50,785 bases of DNA. Origin: Stentor coeruleus. Lineage: Eukaryota; Ciliophora; Heterotrichea; Heterotrichida; Stentoridae. Below the pieces are notes generated by a model. The model saw only the letters and a list, made by a program, of their open reading frames with translations. It did no database searches and had not been told where the DNA came from. Positions 28,858 through 41,500 of the stretch are shown here, piece after piece (position 1 is the stretch's first letter; the number at the start of each line of letters is the position of its first letter). The stretch covers positions 1 to 50,785 of the forward strand of contig MPUH01000489.1 in assembly GCA_001970955.1 (NCBI GenBank), in the 5' to 3' direction. Both the position numbers and the translations under genes were made by a program.

Positions 28858-29649
28858 ATGATTTCAAAAAGAGAAAAACTAACCCTAGACTACAGCTCTG
28901 AAGTCCTCTCATACCTCCTTGAACTAGAGCGGGCACTTCCATCTATTGGTGACTACATTCGTTCAAACCCCAACACAGAAATCGAGTCTTGGATGCGAGA
29001 CAAACTAGTCAACTGGATAGTCAACACCGGTGAAGAAATAGGCGTAAGTATCGAAACTGCACAGCTTGCTATAACTTTAGTCAATCAATTCCTCGCATCC
29101 GTTCACACAAAAAAAGCTGTACTCCAACTTGTAGGCGTAGTCTGTCTTATGATTGCTTTAAAATACCATGAAAGCATAAGTTATACCATAGACAACGCTA
29201 TAGAGCACTGTGGGGGGATTTACAAAAAAGATGACATTCAGGCAACTGAAATATTTTTGCTTCAAAAACTAGACTGGTGTTTAAAAATCCCAACAGCAGC
29301 AGAGTTATCAAAACAGCTTTTGTATATATCTGGAGTGAATTATGACTTTAGTAAAATTTTGGAAAAAAGTAATATTTTTGCTATGCTTTGTTATTGTGAT
29401 TATTCTCTTAATCAGTTTTCACCATTTGCAATATCAGTTGTCAGTGTTGTTTGTGCACTTGAACAATCTAATCAAAAGAATTTTAGGGATCAATGGCTAA
29501 AACTCTTAAATACAAAAATTGGATTAGATGTTCCGGTACTGGATCAATGTAAGAGAGCTTTGATACATAAGTTATATAGAGAAACCCCTGAACAGAATAA
29601 GAGTAAATTGAATTATTTGAAAGATTCACTTATGAAGATAATTATGTGA
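28858..29649 (+). CDS. cyclin
   Basis: 263 aa, no intron. The cyclin box covers about residues 35-150: ESWMRDKLVNWIVNTGEEIG carries the MRxxLVxWI motif of A/B/D-type cyclins, followed by ETAQLAITLVNQFLASV, VGVVCLMIALKYHES (the LxALKYxE block) and EIFLLQKLDWCLKIPTAAE (the E..xLxxLxWxLxxPT block). A second, weaker fold follows. No destruction box or PEST region is obvious in the short N terminus. It should bind and activate a CDK. The pattern is closest to D or ciliate-type cyclins but the subclass is open. The 5' flank (28681-28857) has 5 G and 49 C. Confidence 0.9.
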   Translation: MISKREKLTLDYSSEVLSYLLELERALPSIGDYIRSNPNTEIESWMRDKLVNWIVNTGEEIGVSIETAQLAITLVNQFLASVHTKKAVLQLVGVVCLMIALKYHESISYTIDNAIEHCGGIYKKDDIQATEIFLLQKLDWCLKIPTAAELSKQLLYISGVNYDFSKILEKSNIFAMLCYCDYSLNQFSPFAISVVSVVCALEQSNQKNFRDQWLKLLNTKIGLDVPVLDQCKRALIHKLYRETPEQNKSKLNYLKDSLMKIIM

Positions 29650-31191
29650 GGATTTGAAGATATGGAAATTAAGTATTGGTTAATTAGATTTATAGAGTAT
29701 TGTGAGGAGTAGTTTTTGTCATGATGTTTTTTTGATGTTTTGAAAATTGAAGTTGGGATTTTAGGAAAAAAAGTTGGGGCTTTGAAGGATTTGCAATAGG
29801 TTTTATAAGGAATGTTTGATTTTATGAATTCTGTGAAAGTATTGATGATTATGATGTGTACTTTGGAGAAAATTGATATTATGATTAGCGGATTTTATTT
29901 TTTGTATCAAGTATATTTTAAATGCAAAAGATATTATGAAAAGATTGATAATATTATTTTATAATATACATACTTTTTTATAATAGTTATAAATGTTATA
30001 TGTAGTTTTTATATTCAAATTATGTTTATAAAGATAATGATAGTAAGTTTGATGTTATAATAACAGATGAAAATATTTATAATAGGTTAAGATATTGTTA
30101 GATTTTTAGTAGTTTTTCAAGCAAAGTATATGAGATTAGAATAAAATTTAGCTTTTTCACTAAAAGTTTTAATTAGTTATTTAGTACTATAATTTCTCAA
30201 ATAGATACACTATTATGCAAACCTTAAAGGTAAAGGGTTATATAAATCCCAAATTTTTACTTATAAAAATAGCATTAAACTAATAAAACATTGCTTTTTA
30301 CGTGTTTCCATACAAAGAAATCTTTAAAAACCTAGCCTTTAAATTTTATATTTTTTATACTTTGAGCTAAAAACTTAGAAATAAAAAAATTGCCTTAACT
30401 TATAGTAGAGGATATTCTAATAAATCATAAGAACTTCTTATAAAAAAATTAGTATAGAGAAAGATGTTTTGGTTTTTCTGACTTGGGAGGATTAAAAGTT
30501 AAGTTTTCGATAAAAATTATTTTAGACTTTTTTCGATTATTTTTTGTATTATGCTATATAGCAAAAATTATACATTTTTATTCCATACAAATTTTAGTTT
30601 TAAATAGATTTCCAATTTCTATAAGAGTAATTCATTGCTTAGATTTTACCTGAGATAAATAAATGAGAAATCTTATTAAGGCAAAAAAATTTGAAATTAG
30701 TTTATAAAATATGGAGTCTAGAAAAGCTTTAATAATCATCAGATTATAATCAAAAATACAATAATTCTCAAGAAATAGTTTCATTTAATAGAAAATTGTA
30801 TGCTTTAGCATTTTAGAAAAGTTTATATTTTTTCTGACGGAATAATACATAATAAATGGAAAGCTTAGTAAGAAGCTGTATATATAATTTAGTTTTTTTT
30901 CTTTAAAATCATATAAGCAAAATACATTTAAAGCCAACTTTTTGAATTTTATAATTCTAATTGTAAAAAATCCCATAATTCATTTAGAAAAATAATAAAT
31001 TCTCTTATTTCCAAGATAAATGCTATTTCTGTGCTTAATATAATTATAAAACCTAAATAATTTAAACTTCTTAATAACTATATCAACAATATAATCTTAG
31101 TACAAAATATTTTATATATCTAATCAAAATTAGATTGCATTAATAATATTAATACTAAACAGCTATAACCATTAAATAAAACATATTACTT
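29650..31191. other. AT-rich gene-poor region
   Basis: G/T-rich to about 30060 (3' flank of the cyclin gene), then about 1.1 kb of featureless AT-rich DNA. Frames here have stops at about the random rate. No RNA gene or repeat is recognised. Confidence 0.55.
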
Positions 31192-31683
31192 ATGAGTAAA
31201 CAAAGTCTCTTAGAAGAAAGCCAGCCATTGCTACCTCCACCTCATTCTCTTACAATCATATTATACCCAAGAAAGAAAAAATACCCATCATGTCCAACAT
31301 GCAAAATAAATTTTTTAAAAGAATCAGAGTTAAAGCATCATCTTGGAGAAGACCAATGGGCGAAACATATAAGCAACATACACAAAAATGATTATAATTG
31401 TGATGAATGCTGCCTGTTCTTTGAATCAGAAAAAGGGTACATGCAGCATTGTGGTAAAGTTCATGAAACAAAATACAAATATTCCAAGTGTACTCTTTGC
31501 AAAAAAAAATTCAAGAATAGATATGCTGTAAAATTTCACATGAAACAAGTACATCAAAAGACTACCAGAAGCCAATGCCCTAACTGCGGTAAAGAATTTT
31601 ATAACAAGTATCTTATTCCTCATCACCTTCAAAAATGTAATAAAATACAAAAGAAGGATATTGAGTTATCATTAGAGTTATAG
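31192..31683 (+). CDS. C2H2 zinc-finger protein (four fingers)
   Basis: 163 aa, no intron. Fingers 2 and 3 are canonical C-x2-C-x12-H-x4-H (CDECCLFFESEKGYMQHCGK, CTLCKKKFKNRYAVKFHMKQ). Finger 4 is C2HC (CPNCGKEFYNKYLIPHHLQK, then C). Finger 1 has the CPTCKINFLKESELKHH core but an inserted helix before the later His residues, so its last ligand is uncertain. The linkers are long and not of the TGEKP type. It may bind DNA or RNA. It sits alone between two gene-poor regions of about 1.5 kb, and the upstream flank is only mildly C-rich. Confidence 0.82.
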   Translation: MSKQSLLEESQPLLPPPHSLTIILYPRKKKYPSCPTCKINFLKESELKHHLGEDQWAKHISNIHKNDYNCDECCLFFESEKGYMQHCGKVHETKYKYSKCTLCKKKFKNRYAVKFHMKQVHQKTTRSQCPNCGKEFYNKYLIPHHLQKCNKIQKKDIELSLEL

Positions 31684-33241
31684 AATAAGATTTTTTAGCC
31701 AATTATTTTTTTTTATATAAAGCTGGATAGAAATTTTACTATAAGACATATAAATATTATGGGTTTTTTAGATAAAACAGGAAACATTTGTTTATAATAA
31801 AGGTATTATTTATATACAATTTTGATATAAGATTATTAGTTTGGTGGATTGAAGGTTTTTAAGGTTCTAGAAAATGGTTTTGTGGAATTTTTGGGTTTTA
31901 TTGGATTATGATTATATAGGGTTTTTGAATAGTTTTGTAGTGCTGATTAGTGATTTAGATAAGGTTTTGTTGTAGAAAATACAATTGTGTGAGGAGTTTG
32001 TATTAGGATTATAGGTATTGAAATAATAATATGAATAATTACTATGGGTTTTAGGATGATTTTATGTTTGGGTTTATTTTGTGTTTGTTTGATTAAAAAA
32101 AATAGGATGAAAAGTGTTGCCATGAAATAAAACAAGAAAAATTCACTATGATTAGAAAATAGGTCGAAATTTTAGGTAGCTTTTAATTTCGAAATTTAGT
32201 TGAGGCTTGCAAAAGAACAGGAAATTATTTTTGTATAATAAAATTGTATTTTTACTTTTATTCATATAACTAAAGTATCTTGGTTTATTTGATATATAAA
32301 AATATGTATAAGGCTTTTATATATGATTTATGCTTAAGTAAATAATTTTTTATAAAAAACCAAAAATGCTACAATTTTCTAGTGAGAAGTGTATTTTTTT
32401 TAATTTTTTAAATATGTAAAAACCTTTCCAAAGCTTTGATAGTTTGTTCTTGTTTTACAGATGATGTTTAGACTATAAAAAAAAAATTATATGTCTTATT
32501 GGATTAGTAAAGGAAAATATTTTTATTGTGTATGTGTAGTTTAAAATAAGAGAATGTTTGAAAAGGAAATTATTGTAGTTATTAATTTGAAAAATAAATT
32601 TTTGTGTCGGGTTGCCAAAAAAAATGATGTTTTCGATAGTTTTTCTAATTTTGCCTGAAAATTTAAATATAGTAATTTCATAAATTATTTGTTATATCTG
32701 AACTAAAACTAATAATATTTCTCATAATACAAATTTATTATTTATTTAATCTATAATCCCGAGTTTTATATCCTCACACAATAATATAAATATTACCTTG
32801 ATAAATTTATCATATAATTTTTTACTTAAGATGAATTTCTAAATAATTTACTTCGCTTATCTATCAAATATCTATCATAAATACCATCTTACACAATAAA
32901 AAAAACAGTTAATTTATATTATAATTCTAATTCTAAATGCCTCAAACTAAAAACAACAATTCCCATACAGATGATCCAACTAAAACTCCTATAAAAAACC
33001 CAAATATCATTTTTTAAACCCCAAAAATCATAATTATNTCTTACACAATAAAAAAAAACAGTTAATTTTATATTATAATTCTAATTCTAAATGCCTCAAA
33101 CTAAAAACAACAATTCCCATAAAATCATCCAACTAAAACTCCTATAAAAAACCCAAATATCATTTTTTAAACCCCAAAAATCATAATTATTAAAACCAAC
33201 CCATCTAAAAATCCTCTAATTTAACAAACCCATAGCGCTAC
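31684..33241. other. AT-rich gene-poor region with an assembly duplication
   Basis: G/T-rich from 31684 to about 32130, neutral AT-rich to about 32700, then A/C-rich to the CLEC16A stop. It contains the 151-bp duplication around N 33038. No gene is seen. Confidence 0.55.
32887..33190. repeat. about 151-bp direct repeat around a single N (assembly join)
   Basis: 32887-33037 and 33039-33190 match except for two homopolymer length changes and a small cluster (catacagatgatcc against cataaaatcatcc). The differences look allelic or like read error. Confidence 0.87.
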
Positions 33242-35347
33242 TTAAAAATTAATATCCCTAAACGCTTTAGATTCTTGTGACAAAAATATTTTGATAAATA
33301 CAAGTTCCTTCTCTTTACTTTCCTTACGTTTTCTTTCAATAAGTTTTTTAGTCGATTTACAAACCTGTTCATTATTAAAATTGACTTTAATATTCATAGA
33401 CTGTTTCGGTTGATTAAATATCAAACTTAAAGAACAAGGTTCTCTAGCATTAAGCATAACTTCAACATATCTAAGTTTAAAAGTCATTTTTTTATATGGT
33501 TTTTCTGTAATGACATTAAGAAATAAATCACTAATTTCAAGACTTGATGAATCTGTACAATCAACTGTTAGGCTAGGGCCTGAGTTTCCACAATTTGTCA
33601 TTAATAATAAAAAGTTTTGGTTTTCAAGGTTTTCCCCAGTTTTTGAAGAGAAAAGGAGGCTGAGGATTTTTTTGAATAGAAAATATCTTGAAAAATTCCA
33701 ATGATAGATTTCTTTACGAGTTAAAGGAAGGCGATAGATTAGAGGTTTTGTAGCTTCATTTGAGGAAAGAAGGATTTCTGGGAAAGAGATTTTGTCATTG
33801 AAGTTTAGAGAGGAGATGCTTAGATACTCTTCGTCAAAAGTATCGAGGATCATTTCAGGGCAAGTTTCAGTTGCGATAGATTGAAGAAGGGTGTTAATAG
33901 AAAGAATCACTTCACGATTGATTTCAGATTTGAGGATAGGAAAGTAATAATCCTTAGGTTGGAAGTTGCAGTGATAAATAAGTCTGAAAGAGAGGAACAT
34001 AGTAAAAAATGAGTTATCTCCTGTCAAAGACTTAATCAGTAAATCCACAAGTAACGGGTCACTACTATACTCATGTGTATCCTGAAGTACCCTTCTCAAC
34101 AACTGTTGGCATTTAATTTCCTCTTTTCTTAACAACTGACATTCATACATGACTTTTCTAGACACAATCTCATTCGAAACAGTACTATTCAAAATCAATA
34201 AAGACATATTAGCATTTCTTGGTTCATTAAGAAATGCAATAATCTGATGTTTAACAACATTATCAACACATCCACAATCTTCTACTAAAAAATCAAACTG
34301 ATTATTAAGAACTTCCCCTTTCGTTATAAAACATTGGATTTTCTCAGTGATTTTATTAGCAAAAAGCCCAGTTGCCAACATATTCAATATATAACTGCAT
34401 TTTATATGTTCTAATATGCTAAAAACTATAAACCCAGCAGGGATAAAGTTTAAACTTCCAGTTTTAAATTGACTGTTTATGTTACTGATAAGCCAAGGCA
34501 TTGCTAAACTTAGAAATCTGTTACAAATATCGTAATTTAGCTCTTCGATATGCTCGATTAAATCATTTATATAACACAAATCATCAGAAATTGCTGAAAC
34601 AAAACTTTCGATTCTGATTTTTTCTTCTGTTGGGATTTCTCGGTCTAGTTTTTCCCACAAAAAAATCACCCTTTCCATCATTTTCAGTGTGAATTGGTTT
34701 TTTTTTAGGAATTCAAATATCTTTGGGTTGTTGACTATATAGAAAATACGTTTGATTATTGTTAGGATCACAGTTCTGGCTGCGTTTTTTATCATTGGGT
34801 CGAGGTAGCCGAAAAATATGAACGCCTTGGAAAAAACAGCGAAATTCGTCCTTAAAACATACCACAACAAAAGGTCTTCAGTCAAATTCGCAGCCAGACC
34901 TTTCAAAAAACTCATAAAATTTTCGACGATTTCCTCATCACTAAAATCATACTGTTTTTCCATAAGAACCCTAAAAAAATCGCTGCCCAACAAGTATTCT
35001 TATTACCCATTACTCTTATGTGCTAACGTATCAAGATTATGTATCAAAATATTTGCACTTTGGATTAACTGTATAATCGTATCTTTAACCAATGTTTCAG
35101 CAAGACATTTGAAAAATATCAGCTGCACGTTTTTCCTAATAAAGTCCCTAACTTTATTTTACTCAAAAAAACATTCTCTATTTTGTTCACTCCATACAAG
35201 TGCTTCAGAAATATATCTAATTTGTTCATTAATTTCTGATTTCTGTCTAAATGAACTACGCATAAGACTATCAAGCTTTAATATAGATTTTCTATATTAA
35301 AAATACTGGAATTTATCTAGGCTGTGCTTGGGTTCATCAAGTTCCAT
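33242..35347 (-). CDS. CLEC16A: CLEC16A/Ema/GOP-1 homologue (FPL domain), four exons
   Basis: Four exons joined by three 15-nt introns give 686 aa from ATG at 35347. The N-terminal FPL domain matches CLEC16A in order: HSLDKFQKSI (human HSLDHLKYLY), EQIRYISEALVW (human ETIRSITEILIW), FIRKNVQLIFFKCLAE, then YDFSDEEIVENFMSFLKGLA (human FDFSDEEIMAYYISFLKTLS) and AFIFFGYLDPMIKNAARTVI. Homologues act in endolysosomal trafficking, autophagy and mitophagy, and human CLEC16A works with ubiquitin ligases. At 686 aa it is much shorter than the human protein (about 1,050), mostly at the C terminus. The 246-bp upstream region is shared with the divergent HECT ligase gene. Confidence 0.87.
34999..35013 (-). 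other. 15-nt intron 3 of the CLEC16A homologue
   Basis: Coding strand GTAATGGGTAATAAG. Removing it joins LAHK to KYLLGSDFF and deletes two TAA codons. A is at position 10. Confidence 0.86.
35148..35162 (-). other. 15-nt intron 2 of the CLEC16A homologue
   Basis: Coding strand GTAAAATAAAGTTAG. Removing it joins NRECFFE to DFIRKN, in line with human VFDFFLEKN. A is at position 10. Confidence 0.88.
35292..35306 (-). other. 15-nt intron 1 of the CLEC16A homologue
   Basis: Coding strand GTATTTTTAATATAG. Removing it joins HSLDKFQ to KSILKLD and connects to an ATG at 35347. A is at position 10. Confidence 0.85.
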
Positions 35348-35592
35348 TAGAGTTTTATAATGATAATAAACTGTGTATTTGTTGAAAATATTAGAAAAAA
35401 TGATAATATCTAGATTTAATACCCATATCCTCTAAAGCAAAAATATTATCATATAAACTACTAAAATAAAAACCTTTAAAAAATTTTTCCTTAGAATAAT
35501 CATTTCTTATCAAATTTTCAATAAAAACCAAAACTTAATTTTTTCAATACGCCGAATCTTATTCAAAAGTCAAAAATATCTACATTGTAAAT
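35348..35592. promoter_or_regulatory. divergent promoter region, CLEC16A homologue and HECT ligase
   Basis: 245 bp separate two start codons pointing away from each other, so both promoters must lie here or inside the genes. The first 75 bp or so are C-poor on the plus strand; the rest is C-rich and G-poor. No TATA-like element can be singled out in such AT-rich DNA. Confidence 0.6.
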
Positions 35593-38500
35593 ATGAAGAT
35601 TGTAGAGACTAATGGTTCTGCTCCTGATACAGTTCTAGAATGGGTAGAGAGTTTACAAAGCTTATCAGACGAAGCTTTCCTCTCTGAGATATCTCAAACA
35701 AAACAATGGAATTGGCAAGACCTTGACGACTTATCTGCGATAAGCGGGATTCTAAACCGAATCGATTCTTTATTAGTGTCTTTTACTAAGTCTCAGAATT
35801 TCCCAAACCTTCTCAACCTTCTAGACTTTTCATGTATTTTACTATCCTCTACTTATAGCAAATCCTTATACAACTCAATTGACGAGATCCTTGAAATCCT
35901 TGATCTTCAGTCTTGGGCTGTGATATACAAAGCACTTAAGCTCTTAAGAATCCTCTCATCAGGACCTAGGACAAAATCTACTAAAGCTAGTAAGAACACA
36001 AGCCTTGTTCATAAACTTTATGTCCTTGGTCTTGGTTCTAACCTTAATAACCCTTCACCTATCTCATTACAAGACATGTGCTCAACTGGTCCATTAAAGA
36101 AAATCATGTTTTCCTATGGGCAATCAGATAAAGATATAGAAGTCCCTGATAATCTAAAATACATATGCCTTAATAGACAAAGGACTAATGATAGTTTAGA
36201 TAGTCTTATAGATCGACCACTTATTGTTGCTTGTCAACTTCAAGCTTTAAGTGTATTTTTACAACTATACCCAGACTCAGCTTTAATACAAGAGTTCTGC
36301 AAGACCCTACCAGAAATATGGTTACTACCTGCAATATCAGAACTAATCAGAACCCCACAGACTGTTGAAGTACATATAAGCGCTGTGAATTTGTTATCAA
36401 GTATTTTAGATATGTTGGAATCATCACGTCATGATACTTTTCAGTCACAATTAGCCACTGTTGCTCATGACATTTTTGTTTCATGGGATGGACTTATGCT
36501 TAGTTTACTTAGAGAAGTTGCCATGCAGTCAACTTTACAAATCACTTCATCGAATAATCCTGAGTTTATTGTATCGGTTTTAGATCTTACTTTTTCTATA
36601 GATGAAGGTAAACATAGGGTTGATATTTCTCATTTGCCTGCTATGACTTGCTTTTTGGTTATGATGCTTAAGAATTCATATGATACTCGGCTACACCCTG
36701 GGATTTTAACTAAAGCAGTGAAAATACTTAGTTTTATATTATCTCATTCGATGGATATGTTTAAAGAAGTACAAGGTCTTCAAACATCGTTGGGGTTGGT
36801 TATTTCGCATATACAACAGTTTAATGAAAATACTGAAGAAGTTGATGAGAATACAGGGATAAAAGTTACTAATGCATCAAGAGCTGGGGTTATAAAATCA
36901 TTACTTCGGATGATAAAAATAGCTCTAGCCAAATGGGACCCAGCACAAGGTTCAGCAAATATTGAAATCAGAATGATAGTAGACAGTGAACTTATGCCAG
37001 CTTTAAACGAGAGTTTTATCAAAAAGAAATTCGAGATCTACGAAGAATCACTACATCTAATCACCCATATAATAAATGAAAACACTGGTTTAGTAAGCGA
37101 TTTAATCTCAAGTCGAGTCATAATTTCCTTACTCGAGTCATTAGAAAATTATATTCCAAGTAACCCAAAGCTTATTGAAATAATAGCAAGATTTCTATGT
37201 ATTTGTGGTTTTAATGTTGATGGAGCTCATATTCTTCAAGGTTATGATACAGTAACAAAGCTTATAATTTCTCTTGGAGACTCAGAATCAAGTTTGTTTT
37301 CAAGCATAATATCTACAAACATAGGTGAAAGCTTACAAGAACTTATAAATTCATTGCCAAATATTCAAGATAAAATAATTGGAGGGTGTATTGAACTTAT
37401 AAAATCTTTAATAACTTCAGATACTTCAAACCCTGATAAATTTTTTGGTAAAGTTTCTAATATCAGCAAGTTTTTTTGCCAAATTTTCAGCACAAACACT
37501 GAGATTATAAGAGGATTCATATTAAGAGGAGGTTTAGATCATACACTTGAAGCTTTTCGTCTACCTATTTTACCTAGATCTTTTAACAATGAATTCTATC
37601 CATTAACTTCTTGTTTCAAAGCTTTACCTTCAGGATTATCAGGTCAAGTTATTGCTAAAATCATTGAATCTTTGAAATCTCAATCGCAAAGACTTCAAGA
37701 TATAACAGGACCATTAGGGATAATAAAAGATTTTTCTTCTGTACCTGAATCATCAAAAACCGGATTATTTCATATACTTACTGAAGGAGATTGTTATTTA
37801 GAAATCATAAGAGTTATACTTCAGAATTGGGCAGGAATAGCAAATAACTATAAAGATTTTGCTGATCTTTTACAACAATTATCTGTACTTTTACGGGTTT
37901 TAATATCAGAACAATCACGTTTATTATGTTCGGAAAAAATGGTCGATAAATGCTGTGAGAAATTCAATATAAGTATTGATTTATCTATAATAGAAAATCC
38001 TGATATAAAAAGTTTTGAAGAAAATCTATACTTTTCATGCCAACTTACTATAAGAAGAATATTCAGACTTGCTATGAGAATACCAAGTAGAACACGTCAA
38101 ATTGCTCAAGAAGAAGCTGCATTGGCTATAAGTAAATCCCTTGGGATGATTTTTACCAAGCTTATTGAAGAATCATTTGAACTTATAACCAATAAAACTT
38201 TTCTAACATATCCAACAGCTTATCATTTAGCTTTACAGATTTCTAATATAATGAGAATTTTATTACATGAACAATCAACAACATCAGTAATGATACTATC
38301 TTTTTATCAATCAGGAGGAGTTGAAATTTTTTCTAAATTTTTAATTGAATTGAAAAATACATCTTTTCAAGTATTTGACCAAGGAAATTTTAGTTATCAT
38401 TTAGTTAATGCTTTACAAATACTATGGAATCTATCTGGAAGGTTTTTAGTAAGTTTAGCAGCTGGGAAGTATTCTGGGTCTAATTATGGACAACAGGTAA

Positions 38501-41500
38501 TAAAAGTTTTAGGTTTTGAAAATGCTGAGAAAGTTATGAAAAAAATGCAAGAGGTGGTTTTGGAAGTGTTAGAAAAAGTGAGTTTTTTAGAATGTGGGAT
38601 TTTGTCTACACATTTTGCTAAATCTGTTATTGAGATACTTAAACTTGTGTCGAATTTGACTAAAGATACACCAATAGTTGATGCTAAAGGGGTTAAAGCT
38701 TTAGTTGATATGGGGTTTAGTCCTCAGGTTGCTAAAAGAGCTTTGATTGCTACTGGGACAACTAGTATTGAAATTGCTATGGAATGGATTTTTACACATC
38801 CGGAAGTTGTGGATTTAGCAGATGATCCAGAACCGGAAAAGAGCTCTAGGGTTATGGATTTACATCAGAAACTTATTAATGCATTACCTTGTATACCAAC
38901 ATTGTCCACAAGTATTTCGGACCTTTTGGTGAAAATTGCCAATACAAATGAAAGTATTCAAGACAATATAGCTCTTATGTTACTTTGTCTTATAGGAAAA
39001 CTTGCTAATGAGTTATTAGATGAAAGTGCTTTATTTGAAATAACTTCAGGAATGGCTGAATTGTCCCTTGGCAAAATCAAAGGGTCTTTTGACCAATTGG
39101 CTGCAAGTATTCAAGTTATGCAATCTTTAATTGTAAATATACCTGAAATTTTGGATATTGTTAAAGAGAATTGTTTTTTAGAACATGCTGTTAGGTTTTT
39201 AAGCAAAGCTAATGAAATCAATCTTAAAGAGCCCTGGGTTGGGAGTGTATTTTCGATTGTAGATATACTTGTTAAGTCAGGTGAGGATTGCAAACTTGAT
39301 TTAGTTCATGCTTTGGTTAGAATTATTGAAATTAACTATAATTCTTCAGAGATAATCTTAAAAGAACCAGAGCTTATTAGCCTTATAAATTTACTTCACA
39401 CAGTAACTTTTACTCAAGAATATGCTAAGGAATTTCTACATATTGGAGGATTGAAAATGCTCCTTCTTGTAAGAAGCACTAAACCTGATGCTCAGAATAA
39501 AAGTATTATGATAAGCTGGACTAACCTCCTTAGACAGCTTTGTGAAGACCCTTGCATCCTACAGAGTTCATTCGAAATGTCTTTTCTACAATCAATAGGT
39601 AACAAAATGCTCTTAGATTCCTTCCTCAAAACTTTTAAACCCCAATGCGAAAGGAATCGAGAAATTTTCAATCAAGCCTTATCAAATGCATGTATAATCA
39701 CTCGTAAAGACCAAGTTTATATAGAACGCAATAAAGATCGTAAAGAAATCCAAGGGGAAAAATGGGGAACAGTAAAAACTATAACTGAGGCCTTGGCCGA
39801 AGTATTTAATAAAGAGCAACAAGGTATAAGCGACCTTCATCTAAATAGTGAAAAGCTCATATCTTTACTAGGTGACATCTTACAAATTTACCCAAAACTA
39901 ATATCTGACTTAATACTTTTAAACATCCAAGTATATGATTCATTATCAGAAACTCAAACAACAAAGAATTTCCTAACACACTTAATTCGAAACATAATCC
40001 CATTCCGTTATACTCTAAAAATAAGCAGTCAAAAAATTTTGTTTTACTATCCAAACTCAGAAAAATCAGTAACTTCATCAATTTATCAAAACTGGATAAA
40101 AGCATCAGTCAAACTTCTTAAAAGCCTTCTAATAAAACAAGCATATAAACAACCTGAGTCGCCATTATCAGAAATATACAATTCATTAATCCTTGACAAC
40201 AACTCATCTGTAGTAAAAACAAGAAAAAAAATCATAACAGAAATCCAAAATGTTTTAAATGAGCATATAAAAAAGAACTGGTTTGAAAATGAAAAATCTA
40301 TGACCTTAGTTCGTTGTGCTGCTACAATAATAATGCAAGTACTTCGTGAACCTTCAAAAACTCCTTTTGCTACAAATGGTTCAGTAGAATTAGCCCGTAT
40401 GCTTATATTAGAAAAATATGCAATACCTAGATTATTAGCAGAAGCTGTAAAAGGTATAAATCTTTATTTTAAAAAAGCTAGCTCAATGTTTAATTTACTT
40501 TTAGCTCCACTTGAACTTCTTATAAAATACAGTTTGAATTTTGCTTTGAAATTATCTAAACCAACTGAGTATTTAGAAGCACCTATTGAAGTATTTCATG
40601 AAGAAGAATTGTCTGAAGATTCTCCAGAAAGTGTATCTGAGGAAGAAGAAGAAGAAAATGAAGATGATGAGGATAATGAAGATAATGAGGAAAATGAAGA
40701 AGATGATGAAGATGATGATGAGGAGGAGGAAGAGGAAGAAGAAGGGTCTAATGAAAGTGCTGAAGATCAGGGACAAATGAATGATATTGTTATAGAAAGT
40801 TGGAATACAGAAGCTTTTTGGGCTGATGATATGGAGGAAGAAGAAGAAGAGTTCCCTAGACGAGCATTAGAAAATAGACAACAAGAGCTGTTTATGGCAG
40901 AAAGAGCTTTATTAGAACAAGAGAATATAAGGCCCCATTTTAATTATAGGAGTATTTTTAGAGATCAAGATGAAAATTTCCCTAGTTCGATTATGTGGGG
41001 TGAAAGCGAAGGGGATGATATTATTCAGTTTTTACTACAGAGAAGTAGGGCTAATTATAGACAAGAACTTCCATCTGAGCCTGCATTTGTTAGAAGATTC
41101 CCTGAGTCTGTTGATTATATAAGAATGCTTGGTGTGCATTTGTCAGAAATTGCCCAAGAAGAACCACTTGTAGAAATAGACAACGCTAGTGAAGAAGACT
41201 TTCATGAAATAGCCGAAGTTCCTGAACCAGCTGTTTCTGATCCTCCAAGACTTGAAGAACAACAAAGACCAATCCCTGAAGAAAACAAAAGTCAAATCCC
41301 TGAAGGTATTGACCCATCTTTTCTAGAAGCCTTACCTGAAGATATAAGAAATGAAATCCTTGCTCAATATCAAAGACCACCAAGAAATGAAAATGTTGCA
41401 AATGAAGAATTTTTACAAGCTTTGCCACTTGATATAAGAAATGAAGTTATATCGCAACAAAGACCACCAGCACAAAGATCAGCAGCGCCAGATGTTGATA

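Noticed and set aside
30000..30700. A long minus-strand frame with protein-like stretches
   Set aside because: It has about 14 stops in 165 codons, the rate expected for random DNA of this AT content, and its residues are just I, L, N, K, F, Y and S.
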